Source: DATHVR01 sp035461175
Lineage (GTDB): Bacteria; Actinomycetota; Acidimicrobiia; Spongiisociales; ZC4RG35
NCBI GenBank assembly: GCA_035461175.1
Contig: DATHVR010000037.1
Coordinates: 1 to 15,969, forward strand
Length of the DNA stretch: 15,969 nucleotides
Reading direction: 5' to 3'
Every line of letters begins with the position of its first letter. Position 1 is the first letter of the stretch. Below are positions 1 through 7,436 of this stretch, one piece after another. The position numbers were made by a program, and so were the translations under genes. The notes under the pieces are model-generated. The model saw only the letters and a list, made by a program, of their open reading frames with translations. It had not been told where the DNA came from and made no database searches.

Positions 1-660
1 ATGGTGGCAGTGAGGGGCGCCAACCGGACGCTGCAACTGCCGCCCGAATGGTCCGGCGGCTGTCGCTGGCTGCACGTCTCCGCTTACGCATTGCTGCAGG
101 ACCCTCAGCGCGAAGCATGTCTAGGAGCACTGGCCACCGCCCACCGGCTCGGGATTCCGGTGTCCGCCGACATTCCCTCCGGGGTGGCGACTGACCTGGG
201 ACCGGAACTCGTCGACGACCTGGGACCGGTGCGCTGCCTATCGGCGGGGAGGCGGTCGATCGAGATGGTGACGGGAGCCGCCGGCCCGGAGAGCCTGCTC
301 GAGGGAGGCATCGGACTCGTCGCGGTCACGGCCGGGGCCGGTCCGGTCGGGTTGACGAGGGCCGGCGAGACCGTGGCGGTCCAGCCGCCCCGGGTGGAGG
401 CAGTTGACACCAGCGGGGCCGGGGACTGGTTCGTCGCCGGCTTGATCGCCGCCACCTACCGGGGGTTGGGGCTCGGACCTTCCGCGATCGTCGCCACCGC
501 CCTGGGGACGGCCGCCACCCTCGCCCCCGGAACCGGGACCGACCGCATCGGCAGCCGAGTGGCCCGGGTGCTCGAAGCGGGATGGGACGGGGTCGAGGCC
601 GACTGGGTCGAGGCGGCTCGTTCGGTGCTGTCAGAGGTCGTCGACACCGAGACGGCGTAG
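1..660 (+). CDS. PfkB-family carbohydrate/nucleoside kinase, 5'-truncated by window edge
   Basis: This is the C-terminal two thirds of a ribokinase/PfkB-type kinase, which transfers the ATP gamma-phosphate to a sugar or nucleoside hydroxyl in the cytoplasm. The best evidence is the PfkB signature 2 DTSGAGDWFVAG at about residues 136-147, which holds the catalytic Asp and the anion-hole Gly-Ala-Gly. It is followed by the usual Ala-rich helix. The stretch WLHVSAYALL near residue 24 matches the middle strand and helix of the family. Family members run to about 300 residues and only 219 are visible, so the ATG at base 1 is most likely an internal Met and the true start lies upstream. The substrate cannot be told from this fragment. 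The last 30 bp overlap the 3' end of the convergent yceH-like gene. Confidence 0.85.
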   Translation: MVAVRGANRTLQLPPEWSGGCRWLHVSAYALLQDPQREACLGALATAHRLGIPVSADIPSGVATDLGPELVDDLGPVRCLSAGRRSIEMVTGAAGPESLLEGGIGLVAVTAGAGPVGLTRAGETVAVQPPRVEAVDTSGAGDWFVAGLIAATYRGLGLGPSAIVATALGTAATLAPGTGTDRIGSRVARVLEAGWDGVEADWVEAARSVLSEVVDTETA

Positions 661-1242
661 CAGCTCGTCGAAGCGTTGTTCGAGCAGCTCCAGCCGCTGT
701 GCCAGATCCGGCCCCGACTCCTCGACCTCGGTCCGGGGTTGGGCGGCTCCACCGCCGGCGAGGGTCTCGGCGACCCGGCGCTGGCTCTGGCCGGGGGCCC
801 GGGGCAAGCGCCGGGCCAGGCCCGCCTCTTCCAGAAGGTCGATGACCGCCTCCACCTCGTCAACGGAGCCGAAGGTCGTGTAGCGCTCGGTGCGGCTCCG
901 CAACTCTCCTGCCGTCTGCGGGCCCCGGAGGAGCAGGACGGCGAGGACGGCCTGAGCGGCGGGATCCAGTTCCAGGGTCTCTCCCGCCTTGTGCCGGTAC
1001 TTGGTGACCCGGTCGCCCTGGCGCCGCACCGGGGTGGCCAGCCCGAGGTCGTGGAGCCGGACCAGGGCCGGCTCCACTTCATCTTCTCCGAGCGACATGA
1101 CCGGTTCACGGTTGGTGGACTGGTTGCAGCCGGCGACGGTGGCGGCCAGCGTGAGCGGATAGGTGTCGGGTGTGGTCATCTGCTTCTCGATCATGACGCC
1201 CAGCACCCGGGCTTCGACCGGGTCCAACTCGATCTCGTCCAT
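631..1242 (-). CDS. YceH/DUF480 family winged-helix protein
   Basis: A 203-residue protein of the DUF480 (YceH) family, whose members consist of two tandem winged-helix domains of unresolved function. The opening MDEIELDPVEARVLGVMIEK and the block TTPDTYPLTLAATVAGCNQ followed by STNREPV are the family hallmarks. The second winged helix spans roughly residues 80-150. The C-terminus ends in a short amphipathic helix (LAQRLELLEQRFDELLRRLG), possibly a coiled coil. I chose the ATG at 1242 over the more upstream in-frame start at 1293 because a strong Shine-Dalgarno (GAGGAGG, 1248-1254) sits 5 nt before it and the family begins with this sequence. It lies 16 bp after the Nudix gene, so the two are probably cotranscribed. 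A DNA-binding role is inferred from fold only. Confidence 0.88.
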   Translation of the reverse strand: MDEIELDPVEARVLGVMIEKQMTTPDTYPLTLAATVAGCNQSTNREPVMSLGEDEVEPALVRLHDLGLATPVRRQGDRVTKYRHKAGETLELDPAAQAVLAVLLLRGPQTAGELRSRTERYTTFGSVDEVEAVIDLLEEAGLARRLPRAPGQSQRRVAETLAGGGAAQPRTEVEESGPDLAQRLELLEQRFDELLRRLGVDDL

Positions 1243-1247
1243 GCGTT

Positions 1248-1254
1248 CCTCCTC
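1248..1254 (-). promoter_or_regulatory. Shine-Dalgarno deciding the yceH-like start
   Basis: GAGGAGG on the minus strand lies 5 nt upstream of the ATG at 1242, inside the 16-bp gap after the Nudix stop codon. It fixes the start at 1242 and argues against the longer reading that would overlap the Nudix gene. Most other genes in this window have no such clear site. Confidence 0.8.
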
Positions 1255-1258
1255 GCTT

Positions 1259-1753
1259 CTACTCCCAGATCCACGGTTCAGACGGCAACTCACCGGCGAT
1301 GAGCCCTACCAGGTGATCGGCCAGCGCCACCGGGTACAACGGATCGGAGAGCCGAACCAGACCATCGGGGTCGAGCCAGCGATGCTCCTCCACCGCCTCG
1401 ACCTCCAGTTCGGTCAGGCCACCCAGATCGACGGCGAGGCTGTGGGCCCGGGCCAGGTAGAACTCCTCGATCGAGCGGTAGATCTGGCCCATGAAGGAAA
1501 AGACGGCCTCCCGACGCCCCACCAGGCCGTGCCACTCGACGTCACGCTGGCCCGTCTCCTCCCAAAGTTCGCGCCGGGCCGCCTCGAAAGTGGACTCGCC
1601 TGCCTCGGCGCCGCCGCCCGGAGTGAACCACCAGGTGCCGTCGGTGGGCCGATGCGGGTCCCCGCCCCGGAAGAGCAGCGTTACGTCTCCAGGCCCGATC
1701 AGAATCACGCGGCCCGACGGGCGCAAGATCGGCTCGACGGTTCCGGTTGACAT
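1259..1753 (-). CDS. Nudix hydrolase
   Basis: A 164-residue Nudix-fold pyrophosphohydrolase, which cleaves nucleoside-diphosphate-linked substrates with Mg2+. The Nudix box GX5EX7REUXEEXGU is complete: GGAEAGE, seven residues, then RELWEETGQ at about residues 48-70. It thus includes the metal-binding REXXEE glutamates. The flanking beta strands are present (RVILIGPGDVTLLFRGG before, WFTPGGG entering the box). The length is normal for a stand-alone Nudix protein. The substrate cannot be assigned. It sits 24 bp downstream of pcrA and 16 bp upstream of the yceH-like gene, in the same direction. A TACGCT hexamer 6 nt before the ATG could be an internal leaderless promoter, but no good -35 accompanies it. 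A housecleaning or nucleotide-pool role beside a repair helicase is plausible inference. Confidence 0.92.
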   Translation of the reverse strand: MSTGTVEPILRPSGRVILIGPGDVTLLFRGGDPHRPTDGTWWFTPGGGAEAGESTFEAARRELWEETGQRDVEWHGLVGRREAVFSFMGQIYRSIEEFYLARAHSLAVDLGGLTELEVEAVEEHRWLDPDGLVRLSDPLYPVALADHLVGLIAGELPSEPWIWE

Positions 1754-1777
1754 CGGGCCAGCGTATCGGAAGCGGGA

Positions 1778-4042
1778 TCAGGCCTTTTCGAGCGGAGCCC
1801 AGGCCAGCAGCAGGCGGCGCTTGCCCTGGGTGTCGAAGATCACCTCGGCCTCGGCCCGGTCGCCGCTGCCACTGATCTCGCGCACGGTTCCCAGGCCCCA
1901 CTTGTCGTGGCGCACCCGGTCGCCGGGACCGATCTCGCCCTCCGACACCGTCGTGCGCGGCCCCGCCACCTGCTCCGATCGCGGCCGCCGCCGGCGCTTG
2001 CCGGCCCGTTCCACCAGGTGCCCCGGAATCTCATCGAGGAAGCGGGACCGGCGGTTGTAGTTGGTCCCGCCGTACAGCATGCGGCTGGCCGCCGAGGTGA
2101 TGAAGAGTCGATCCTGGGCGCGGGTGATACCCACGTAGGCCAGCCGCCGCTCCTCTTCCAACTCGTGGGGCTCGCCCAGGGTGCGCATGTGGGGGAAGAC
2201 ACCCTCCTCCATTCCCACCATGAACACGACCGGAAACTCGAGCCCCTTGGCGGTGTGGAGCGTCATCAGGGTGACGGCCCCGCCGCCCTCGTCCCACTGG
2301 TCGACGTCGGAGCTGAGAGCGGTGGTCTCCAAGAAGACCTCGAGCCGACGACCGGGCGCCATCTGAGCCCAGGGCTCGTCGACGATGACCGAGCCCTCGT
2401 TTGACTCCTCAAATTCTGCCACCACCGACCGCAACTCCCTGAGGTTCTCCACTCGTCCCATTGCCTCGATCGTCCGCTCCGCCTCGAGCGAGGGGATGTA
2501 GCCGGTCTCGTCGAGCACGGCGTCGACGGCGGCGGGGATGCCTCCCTCCTCGAGTCGGGAACCGAGCAGGTCGACGAGAGCGACGAACTCGCCGATGGCA
2601 TGCTGGGCCCGGCTGTTGAGGGCCCCGACCTCGTCGGCCCGTCGCAACGCCTCGAGGAAAGTGATCCGTTCGGAATCGGCGAATCGGTCGACATGGCCGA
2701 TGGTGGTGTTGCCGATGCCGCGCTTGGGCTCATTGATGATCCGCTTGACCGCCACCTGGTCGGCCGGGTTGACCAGGACCCGGAGATAGGCGAGGGCGTC
2801 CTTGATCTCCTTGCGCTCGTAGAACTTGACCGATCCCACCACCGTGTAGCCGATGCCCCGCCGGACCAGCACGTCCTCCAGGACCCGGGACTGGGCATTG
2901 GTGCGATAGAACACGGAGATGTCGGAGGGGTTGTAGCCCTCGTCGACGAGAGCGTCGATCTGATCGGCCACGAATCCGGCCTCGTCGTGCTCGTCCTCGG
3001 CCTCGAAGCGTGTGATCGGGGTGCCGTCGCCCCGGTCCGACCAAAGATTCTTGGGGGTTCGGCCGGTGTTGTTGTCGATGACCGAGTTGGCCGCCTTGAG
3101 AATCGTCTCGGTCGAGCGGTAGTTCTGGTCGAGGACGACGATGCGGGCGTCGGGGAAATCCTGTTCGAACTCGCGAATGTTGCGGATGTCGGCGCCGCGC
3201 CAGCCGTAGATCGACTGGTCGGCGTCTCCCACCACGCACAGATTGCGGTGCTTTTCGACCAGTTGCTTGACGAGCACGTACTGGGCCCGGTTGGTGTCCT
3301 GGTACTCGTCGACATGAACGTAGCGGAATCGCTCCTGATACTGGCGGGCCGCCTCGGGGAAGGCTCCCAGCAGTTCGACGGTGACCATGAGGAGATCGTC
3401 GAAGTCCATCGCCGATGCCTCCAGCAGGCGCTGCTGATACAGCCGGTAAATGTCGGCCACCTGCTCGTGGTAGAAACCGTCGCCCCGGGATCCGAACGTC
3501 TCGAAGTCGACCAGTTCGTTCTTGGCGTTGGAAATCGTGGCCTTGACAGTCCGGGGCGGGAAACGCTTGGTATCGAGGTCGAGGTCCTTGACGACCTGGG
3601 TGAGAAGGCGGATGGAATCCGACTCGTCGTAGATCGAAAAGCCGCTCCGGTAGCCGAGGCGGTGGCCTTCGGCCCGCAAGATGCGCACGCAGGCCGAGTG
3701 GAAGGTGGAGACCCACATCGAACGCCGCACTCCGCCCACCAGGGTACCGACCCGGTCCCTCATCTCGTTGGCGGCCTTGTTGGTGAAGGTGATGGCGAGA
3801 ATCTGCTCGGGCCGCACCCGCAGGTCCCGGATCAGATGGGCGATGCGGTGCGTGAGGACCCGGGTCTTGCCGGACCCCGCCCCCGCCACCACCAGCAACG
3901 GCCCCTCGGTGGCCGCCACCGCCTCCCGTTGGGCAGGGTTGAGCCCTTCGAAGAGGGGCGAATCGGTGGGGGCGTCGGCGTCGGGGCCCACCCACTCCCC
4001 ACCGACCTCGAGACTGTCGTCGGTGAACCACTGGGCCTGCAT
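1778..4042 (-). CDS. pcrA: ATP-dependent DNA helicase PcrA/UvrD (SF1A)
   Basis: A 754-residue superfamily 1A 3'-5' DNA helicase of the PcrA/UvrD type, used in nucleotide-excision repair, replication-fork repair and transcription-coupled repair. All motifs are in order: Q motif LNPAQREAV (34-42), Walker A GAGSGKTR (54-61), Ia ITFTNKAANEM (84-94), Walker B/II VDEYQDTN (244-251), III VVGDADQSIYGWRGAD (270-285), IV LDQNYRSTETIL, V TLHTAKGLEFPVVF and VI LAYVGITRAQDRLF. The C-terminal 45 residues (GDRVRHDKWGLGTVREISG onward) match the Tudor-like tail of PcrA that contacts RNA polymerase, which favours PcrA over Rep or RecB-type helicases. Length is typical. It is the first gene of a probable pcrA-Nudix-yceH run. 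A TAGCAT box 9 nt before the ATG may be its -10 element. Confidence 0.97.
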   Translation of the reverse strand: MQAQWFTDDSLEVGGEWVGPDADAPTDSPLFEGLNPAQREAVAATEGPLLVVAGAGSGKTRVLTHRIAHLIRDLRVRPEQILAITFTNKAANEMRDRVGTLVGGVRRSMWVSTFHSACVRILRAEGHRLGYRSGFSIYDESDSIRLLTQVVKDLDLDTKRFPPRTVKATISNAKNELVDFETFGSRGDGFYHEQVADIYRLYQQRLLEASAMDFDDLLMVTVELLGAFPEAARQYQERFRYVHVDEYQDTNRAQYVLVKQLVEKHRNLCVVGDADQSIYGWRGADIRNIREFEQDFPDARIVVLDQNYRSTETILKAANSVIDNNTGRTPKNLWSDRGDGTPITRFEAEDEHDEAGFVADQIDALVDEGYNPSDISVFYRTNAQSRVLEDVLVRRGIGYTVVGSVKFYERKEIKDALAYLRVLVNPADQVAVKRIINEPKRGIGNTTIGHVDRFADSERITFLEALRRADEVGALNSRAQHAIGEFVALVDLLGSRLEEGGIPAAVDAVLDETGYIPSLEAERTIEAMGRVENLRELRSVVAEFEESNEGSVIVDEPWAQMAPGRRLEVFLETTALSSDVDQWDEGGGAVTLMTLHTAKGLEFPVVFMVGMEEGVFPHMRTLGEPHELEEERRLAYVGITRAQDRLFITSAASRMLYGGTNYNRRSRFLDEIPGHLVERAGKRRRRPRSEQVAGPRTTVSEGEIGPGDRVRHDKWGLGTVREISGSGDRAEAEVIFDTQGKRRLLLAWAPLEKA

Positions 4043-4051
4043 CGCGACACC

Positions 4052-4057
4052 ATGCTA
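4052..4057 (-). promoter_or_regulatory. Candidate -10 box for pcrA
   Basis: On the minus strand TAGCAT (TANNNT type) ends 9 nt before the pcrA ATG, which would give a transcript with a leader of about two or three bases. The hexamer 17 bp upstream (GTGATT) is a poor -35. No Shine-Dalgarno is seen before the ATG, which fits a nearly leaderless mRNA. Tentative. Confidence 0.35.
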
Positions 4058-4283
4058 GGCCGCGCGACCAGGTGAATCACATGCGTGGAGTTCGCACCCC
4101 AAACGGGTAGCGGGTGGTAGGTGGTGGGTTATGAGTCGGAACCCGAACGTCGGAGGTCGGAGTTAAGAGCGTTTTCGCGACAATCCTTTGGGGCCCCGCC
4201 CACCCAGCCTCCGGCGACAGACGATTCCCCGCGCGGGACGGTTGGGCGGATGGCCCCGACCACCCCGACGGCCCGACGACCAC

Positions 4284-4359
4284 CCGCGGGGGGTTACAGG
4301 GGGGTCGCCCCCACTTGATGTCACCGCGGGGGGTTACAGGGGGGTCGCCCCCCCTTGAT
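4284..4359. repeat. Two tandem 40-bp G-tract/hairpin repeats
   Basis: Bases 4284-4319 and 4324-4359 match at 35 of 36 positions with an exact 40-bp period; the only mismatch is 4313 (a) against 4353 (c). Each copy reads CCGCGGGGGGTTACAGGGGG, then GTCGCCCCC and CTTGAT. Each contains a G5-6/TCG/C5-6 hairpin (4300-4312 and 4339-4353) preceded by another G6 run (4288-4293 and 4328-4333). On the minus strand the first hairpin met after the histidine-kinase stop begins about 8 nt downstream, so a terminator-like role is natural, but no T tract follows. The four G6 runs could also form a G-quadruplex on the plus strand. Confidence 0.85.
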
Positions 4360-4361
4360 AA

Positions 4362-5252
4362 TTACTCAGTCAGTAACCCGAGGCCGGGGGGACGGCGGGC
4401 TTCGGTGGATTCGGGGACGGGGGCGACGCTGCCGTCGGCGTCCTTCTCCCCCGCCGAGAGCGGGAGGGAGAAACAGAAGCGGCTGCCGGTGGGAAAGCGG
4501 CGCTCGTACCAGACGTCACCGCCCATGGCCCGGGCCAGCCGGCGGGCGATGGGAAGGCCGAGGCCGATCCCCGAGGAGGAGCGGGCGTCGCCCTTGGAGA
4601 GCTGTTCGAAGTGCTCGAAGATCCTTTCCGCCGAGGTGTCGGGGACGCCGGGCCCGTTGTCGGCCACCACCACCACGTAGTGATCGCCGTGCCCGAAGCC
4701 TTCGACCAGCACCTGTTCGCCCCCGTACTTACGGGCGTTCTCGAGCAGGTTCCGGACTACCTGCTGGACCCGTTTCGGGTCGGCATCCACCATCACTCCG
4801 GTCGGCATCGACACCACCACGTCGCGATCGGTGTCGGTGGCGGCGAGCAACTCGGTCACCTCGTGCACCACCTTGCCCAGGTCGAAGAGGTCGGGACGGA
4901 AGCGGAGCCGGCCCGCCTCCAGGCGGGGAATCACGAGCACATCCTCGACCAGGTCGCCCAGGTAGAGCGACTGCTTGTGGATATAGGTGAGGAACTCGTC
5001 GACCTCCTCCTCGGGCAACTGCTTCCACCCGGTGATGAGGGCGTCGGCGAACCCGGCGATCGACGTGAGCGGGGTGCGCAGCTCGTGGCTCACCATCGCC
5101 ACGAAGTCGTTCTTGATCGAGTGGGCCTCCTCGGCCGCCGCCTCGGCCCGGCGCATGCGCAGGTTGGCCCGGGTCACGAACCAGACCGCAGCCGCGATCG
5201 CCACCAGGCCCAGGATCGGAATCCCCAGGTTGAGCCAGTCAGGTCCCAACAT
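4362..5252 (-). CDS. Membrane-anchored sensor histidine kinase
   Basis: A 296-residue histidine kinase. An N-terminal hydrophobic segment (about residues 6-27, LNLGIPILGLVAIAAAVWFV) anchors it, followed by a short charged linker with no sensor domain. The HisKA dimerisation helix carries the phosphoacceptor His56 in FVAMVSHELRTPLTSI. The HATPase domain shows the N box (VVRNLLENARKYGG), the G1 box (VADNGPGVP), an F box (IFEHFEQL) and the G2 box (GIGLGLPIARRLA). The ATG at 5252 is preferred because the membrane segment begins there; reading further upstream would run through the CheA-like gene. It starts 25 bp after the stop of that gene, so the two probably share a transcript. No separate response regulator is adjacent; the receiver domain of the upstream gene is the obvious candidate partner (inference). 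No Shine-Dalgarno is evident. Confidence 0.92.
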   Translation of the reverse strand: MLGPDWLNLGIPILGLVAIAAAVWFVTRANLRMRRAEAAAEEAHSIKNDFVAMVSHELRTPLTSIAGFADALITGWKQLPEEEVDEFLTYIHKQSLYLGDLVEDVLVIPRLEAGRLRFRPDLFDLGKVVHEVTELLAATDTDRDVVVSMPTGVMVDADPKRVQQVVRNLLENARKYGGEQVLVEGFGHGDHYVVVVADNGPGVPDTSAERIFEHFEQLSKGDARSSSGIGLGLPIARRLARAMGGDVWYERRFPTGSRFCFSLPLSAGEKDADGSVAPVPESTEARRPPGLGLLTE

Positions 5253-5277
5253 CAGGCAACCGAGGGTACCGGGCGCC

Positions 5278-7284
5278 TCACGCCGACACCCCGTGTTCGG
5301 CCAGGAGCCGGCGGATCGTCGAGGTGAGGACCCCCTTGCGCAGGTCGAACTTGTCCATGTAGACGTCGACCCCCGCCTCCCAGGCCGCCTGCTGTTCGGC
5401 GGCCGTCGCCACTCCCGACACCATGATGATGGGGATGTCCACGTCGGCCGAGCGCAGGGCCCGCACCAGGTCCACTCCCGAGGACCGCGGCATCGAGTAG
5501 TCCACGACCAGGGCGTCCATCGCCGACTCGGAAAGTCGCTGCACCGCCTCTCGCGCCCCCGGCGCCGCCACCACGTCGAAGCCGGAGCCGGTGAGGGAGG
5601 CGGAGATGAGCTGGCGCACGCCGGCGGAGTCGTCCACCACCAGCACCACCGGACGCCGATGACCCTCGGGTTGAGTGGTGCGGGCGAACTCGGCCAGGAA
5701 GTGGGGGTCGACCACGACCAGCACCTCTCCCCCACCCAGGAAGGCGGCAGCCGTGATGTGGGTGGCGCCCTCCAGGATCGGGCCGAGGTCCTTGACCGCC
5801 ACCCGCCGCCGGTCGAGGATCTCGGGGACCGTGACCGCCACCAACCCGGCGCGGCCGCTCATCACCACTACCTCCCGGTCGGGCTCGACGGTCCCGATGC
5901 CCAGGGCGGTGGCCAGCGACACCACCGGCACCCGGTGACCCTCGAAGCGCAGCACCCGGCCCTCATCCGACATCTGGGTTCGAGGGTCGGCCAGGGTCAT
6001 CACCCCCACAACCGAGGCCTCGGGTAGTCCCCAGAACTGGTCGCCGACCGCCACCACCACCATATTCTGGAGGACGAGGGAGATGGGAAGGGTGAGCACG
6101 ACCGTGGTGCCCTCGTCGGGAACCGACTCGACCTGGAGGCCCCCGTGGATCCGCTCCACCACGTCGGCCACCACGCTCATGCCCTCCCCGGTGCCGCTGA
6201 AGTCGTCGGGAGCGGGGCGGGTCGAGAAGTCGGGGCGCAACAGGACCGGAGCCGGGTCGTCGCTCACCTCGATACCCAGCTCGGTGGCCCGGGCCTCGAC
6301 CGCCTTCCAGTCGATCCCGGCGCCGTCGTCGCTGACACTGATCTGGATGCGGTCATCCCGTCGCAGAGCGTGGAGCGAGACCAGCCCGGTGGCCGACTTG
6401 CCTTTGGAGAGCCGGACATCAGGGGACTCGAGGCCGTGATCGACGGCGTTGACCAGGAGGTGCCGGAGTGGCTCGCGCAACTGCTCGACGATCTGGCGAT
6501 CGAGCTCGACATCGTCTCCCGTGAGCTCGAAGCGGACATCCTTGCCCAGTTTTCTTCCCAGGTAGCGGATGAACTGGGGAAAGGTCTCGGCTGCTTCCCG
6601 GAAGGGGATGTTGGCGAGAGCCACCGCCTGGTCCTGGATCTCCGACATCGAGTCGGTGAGCCGCTCCATGTGGGAACGCCAGGCGGTGAGGATCCGCCTG
6701 GGATCGCCCCCCTCGAGGCTCACCAGCGAGAGGTCGGAGAGGGCGGAGGCGTCGAGCGCCACCTCGACCAGGCGATTGATGAGCCGATACAGCTCGCCGG
6801 TGTCGACCCGGGTCACGCCGTCGAGCAGCGAGGTGGTGACCGAGGAGAGCAGCCCTCCCAGGATCCCGGGCTCGGCCGGCAGCCGCCTGCTCACGTCGAG
6901 CTTTCCCACTCCGAAGGCCCGGTCGACCCGCGCGACCGACTTGGCCAGGGCGACCGGGTCCTCGACCTCCCCCGACCGTCCCAGGCGCTCCGCCAGTTCG
7001 ATGAGGGCGGCGGCGAGCTCGGTGCTGCGCTCGACCCGCTGCTCACTCAACGCCTGCCAGGCCTGTTCGAGAGCGGCCGCGGCCGAGGCGATCGGCTCGT
7101 TGCCCATCAGCCGGGACGACCCTTTGATGGTGTGGGCGTCGCGGGTGGCGGTCTCCAACAGCTCGGTGTCCAGGTTGCCGACCAGCAGCCTCCGGGCCGC
7201 CTCCACGAGCGCGGCCGAGCGCTCCTCCAGCTCCTGGCGGAAGAGCGCGATCAGCTCAGGTGAATGCTGTGGATCCAACGGCAC
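5278..7284 (-). CDS. CheA-type hybrid histidine kinase (Hpt-HATPase-CheW-REC)
   Basis: A 668-residue chemotaxis-like kinase fused to a receiver. The N-terminal Hpt domain has the phosphoacceptor His51 in DAHTIKGSS. A middle helical region precedes the CheA ATPase, with N box HLLVNAVDHGLES, G1 VSDDGAGID and a G2 loop ending SGTGEGMSVV. The last departs from the usual SGRGVGMDVV but keeps the glycines. A CheW-like domain follows (from about residue 400, LVLQNMVVVAVGDQFWGLPE). The C-terminal REC domain (about 543-668) has the acidic pair D551/D552, phosphoacceptor D595 in VVDYSMP, S623 and K645 in MDKFD. The layout resembles FrzE or CheA-CheY hybrids. The start is taken as GTG at 7284, with only a weak GGA upstream, so the exact N-terminus is uncertain. 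No receptor, CheR/CheB or flagellar gene is in view, so the output is unknown. It lies 152 bp downstream of guaA and 25 bp upstream of the membrane histidine kinase. Confidence 0.93.
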   Translation of the reverse strand: MPLDPQHSPELIALFRQELEERSAALVEAARRLLVGNLDTELLETATRDAHTIKGSSRLMGNEPIASAAAALEQAWQALSEQRVERSTELAAALIELAERLGRSGEVEDPVALAKSVARVDRAFGVGKLDVSRRLPAEPGILGGLLSSVTTSLLDGVTRVDTGELYRLINRLVEVALDASALSDLSLVSLEGGDPRRILTAWRSHMERLTDSMSEIQDQAVALANIPFREAAETFPQFIRYLGRKLGKDVRFELTGDDVELDRQIVEQLREPLRHLLVNAVDHGLESPDVRLSKGKSATGLVSLHALRRDDRIQISVSDDGAGIDWKAVEARATELGIEVSDDPAPVLLRPDFSTRPAPDDFSGTGEGMSVVADVVERIHGGLQVESVPDEGTTVVLTLPISLVLQNMVVVAVGDQFWGLPEASVVGVMTLADPRTQMSDEGRVLRFEGHRVPVVSLATALGIGTVEPDREVVVMSGRAGLVAVTVPEILDRRRVAVKDLGPILEGATHITAAAFLGGGEVLVVVDPHFLAEFARTTQPEGHRRPVVLVVDDSAGVRQLISASLTGSGFDVVAAPGAREAVQRLSESAMDALVVDYSMPRSSGVDLVRALRSADVDIPIIMVSGVATAAEQQAAWEAGVDVYMDKFDLRKGVLTSTIRRLLAEHGVSA

Positions 7285-7333
7285 TTTCCATCGACGAGCT
7301 CACAGCCAAGTATCGGGATCGGAGGTGGCGGCC

Positions 7334-7375
7334 TTGAGCCGGGCCTGGCGGTTTCGGGCCCGATTCGGGGCTCAA
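7334..7375 (-). other. Imperfect stem-loop between guaA and the cheA-like gene
   Basis: In the 152-bp gap the outer arms TTGAGCC (7334-7340) and GGCTCAA (7369-7375) are perfectly complementary. They are extended inward by GGGCC (7341-7345) against GGCCC (7357-7361), with a 7-nt bulge on one side and a 10-11-nt loop. No T tract follows on the minus strand, so it is not a canonical intrinsic terminator. It could be a processing, pausing or attenuation element between guaA and the kinase genes, or simply chance in GC-rich DNA. Confidence 0.4.
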
Positions 7376-7436
7376 ATGGGCCGGACGGCACCGGGGTCAC
7401 CCTTCGACCTCCGTGCCCACGCCCCGCTCCTTCCCG

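Larger units (their letters stand above)
4043..4361. other. 319-bp gene-free region between the histidine kinase and pcrA
   Basis: No convincing coding sequence lies here. From left to right it holds the pcrA promoter candidate, a G-rich low-complexity tract (4104-4130, GGT/GGG repeats), a short direct repeat GTCGGAG twice in a row (4149-4162), a CCCGCGCGGG palindrome near 4233, and two tandem 40-bp G-tract/hairpin repeats (4284-4359) directly after the stop codon of the histidine kinase. It separates two same-strand blocks, so it should contain the terminator of the upstream block and the promoter of pcrA. Confidence 0.7.

Noticed and set aside
1..3. ATG at base 1 as the true start of the PfkB kinase
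   Set aside because: The visible part lacks the N-terminal third of the family, so this Met is most likely internal and the gene is cut by the window edge.
2600..4075. A long plus-strand open frame (491 codons) opposite pcrA
   Set aside because: The minus strand encodes a full PcrA with every helicase motif. The plus frame is an antisense by-product of high GC with no recognisable domain.
4284..4359. CRISPR repeats
   Set aside because: Only two copies, with a 4-nt gap rather than a spacer of 25-40 nt, and no cas genes nearby.
5253..5735. An upstream in-frame extension of the membrane histidine kinase
   Set aside because: It would run 458 bp into the REC domain of the upstream gene and reads as Trp/Arg/Pro-rich nonsense; the ATG at 5252 directly precedes the membrane anchor.
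6145..7263. A 372-codon plus-strand frame opposite the CheA-like gene
   Set aside because: Composition artefact rich in Gly, Asp and Arg; the minus strand has Hpt, ATPase, CheW and REC domains.
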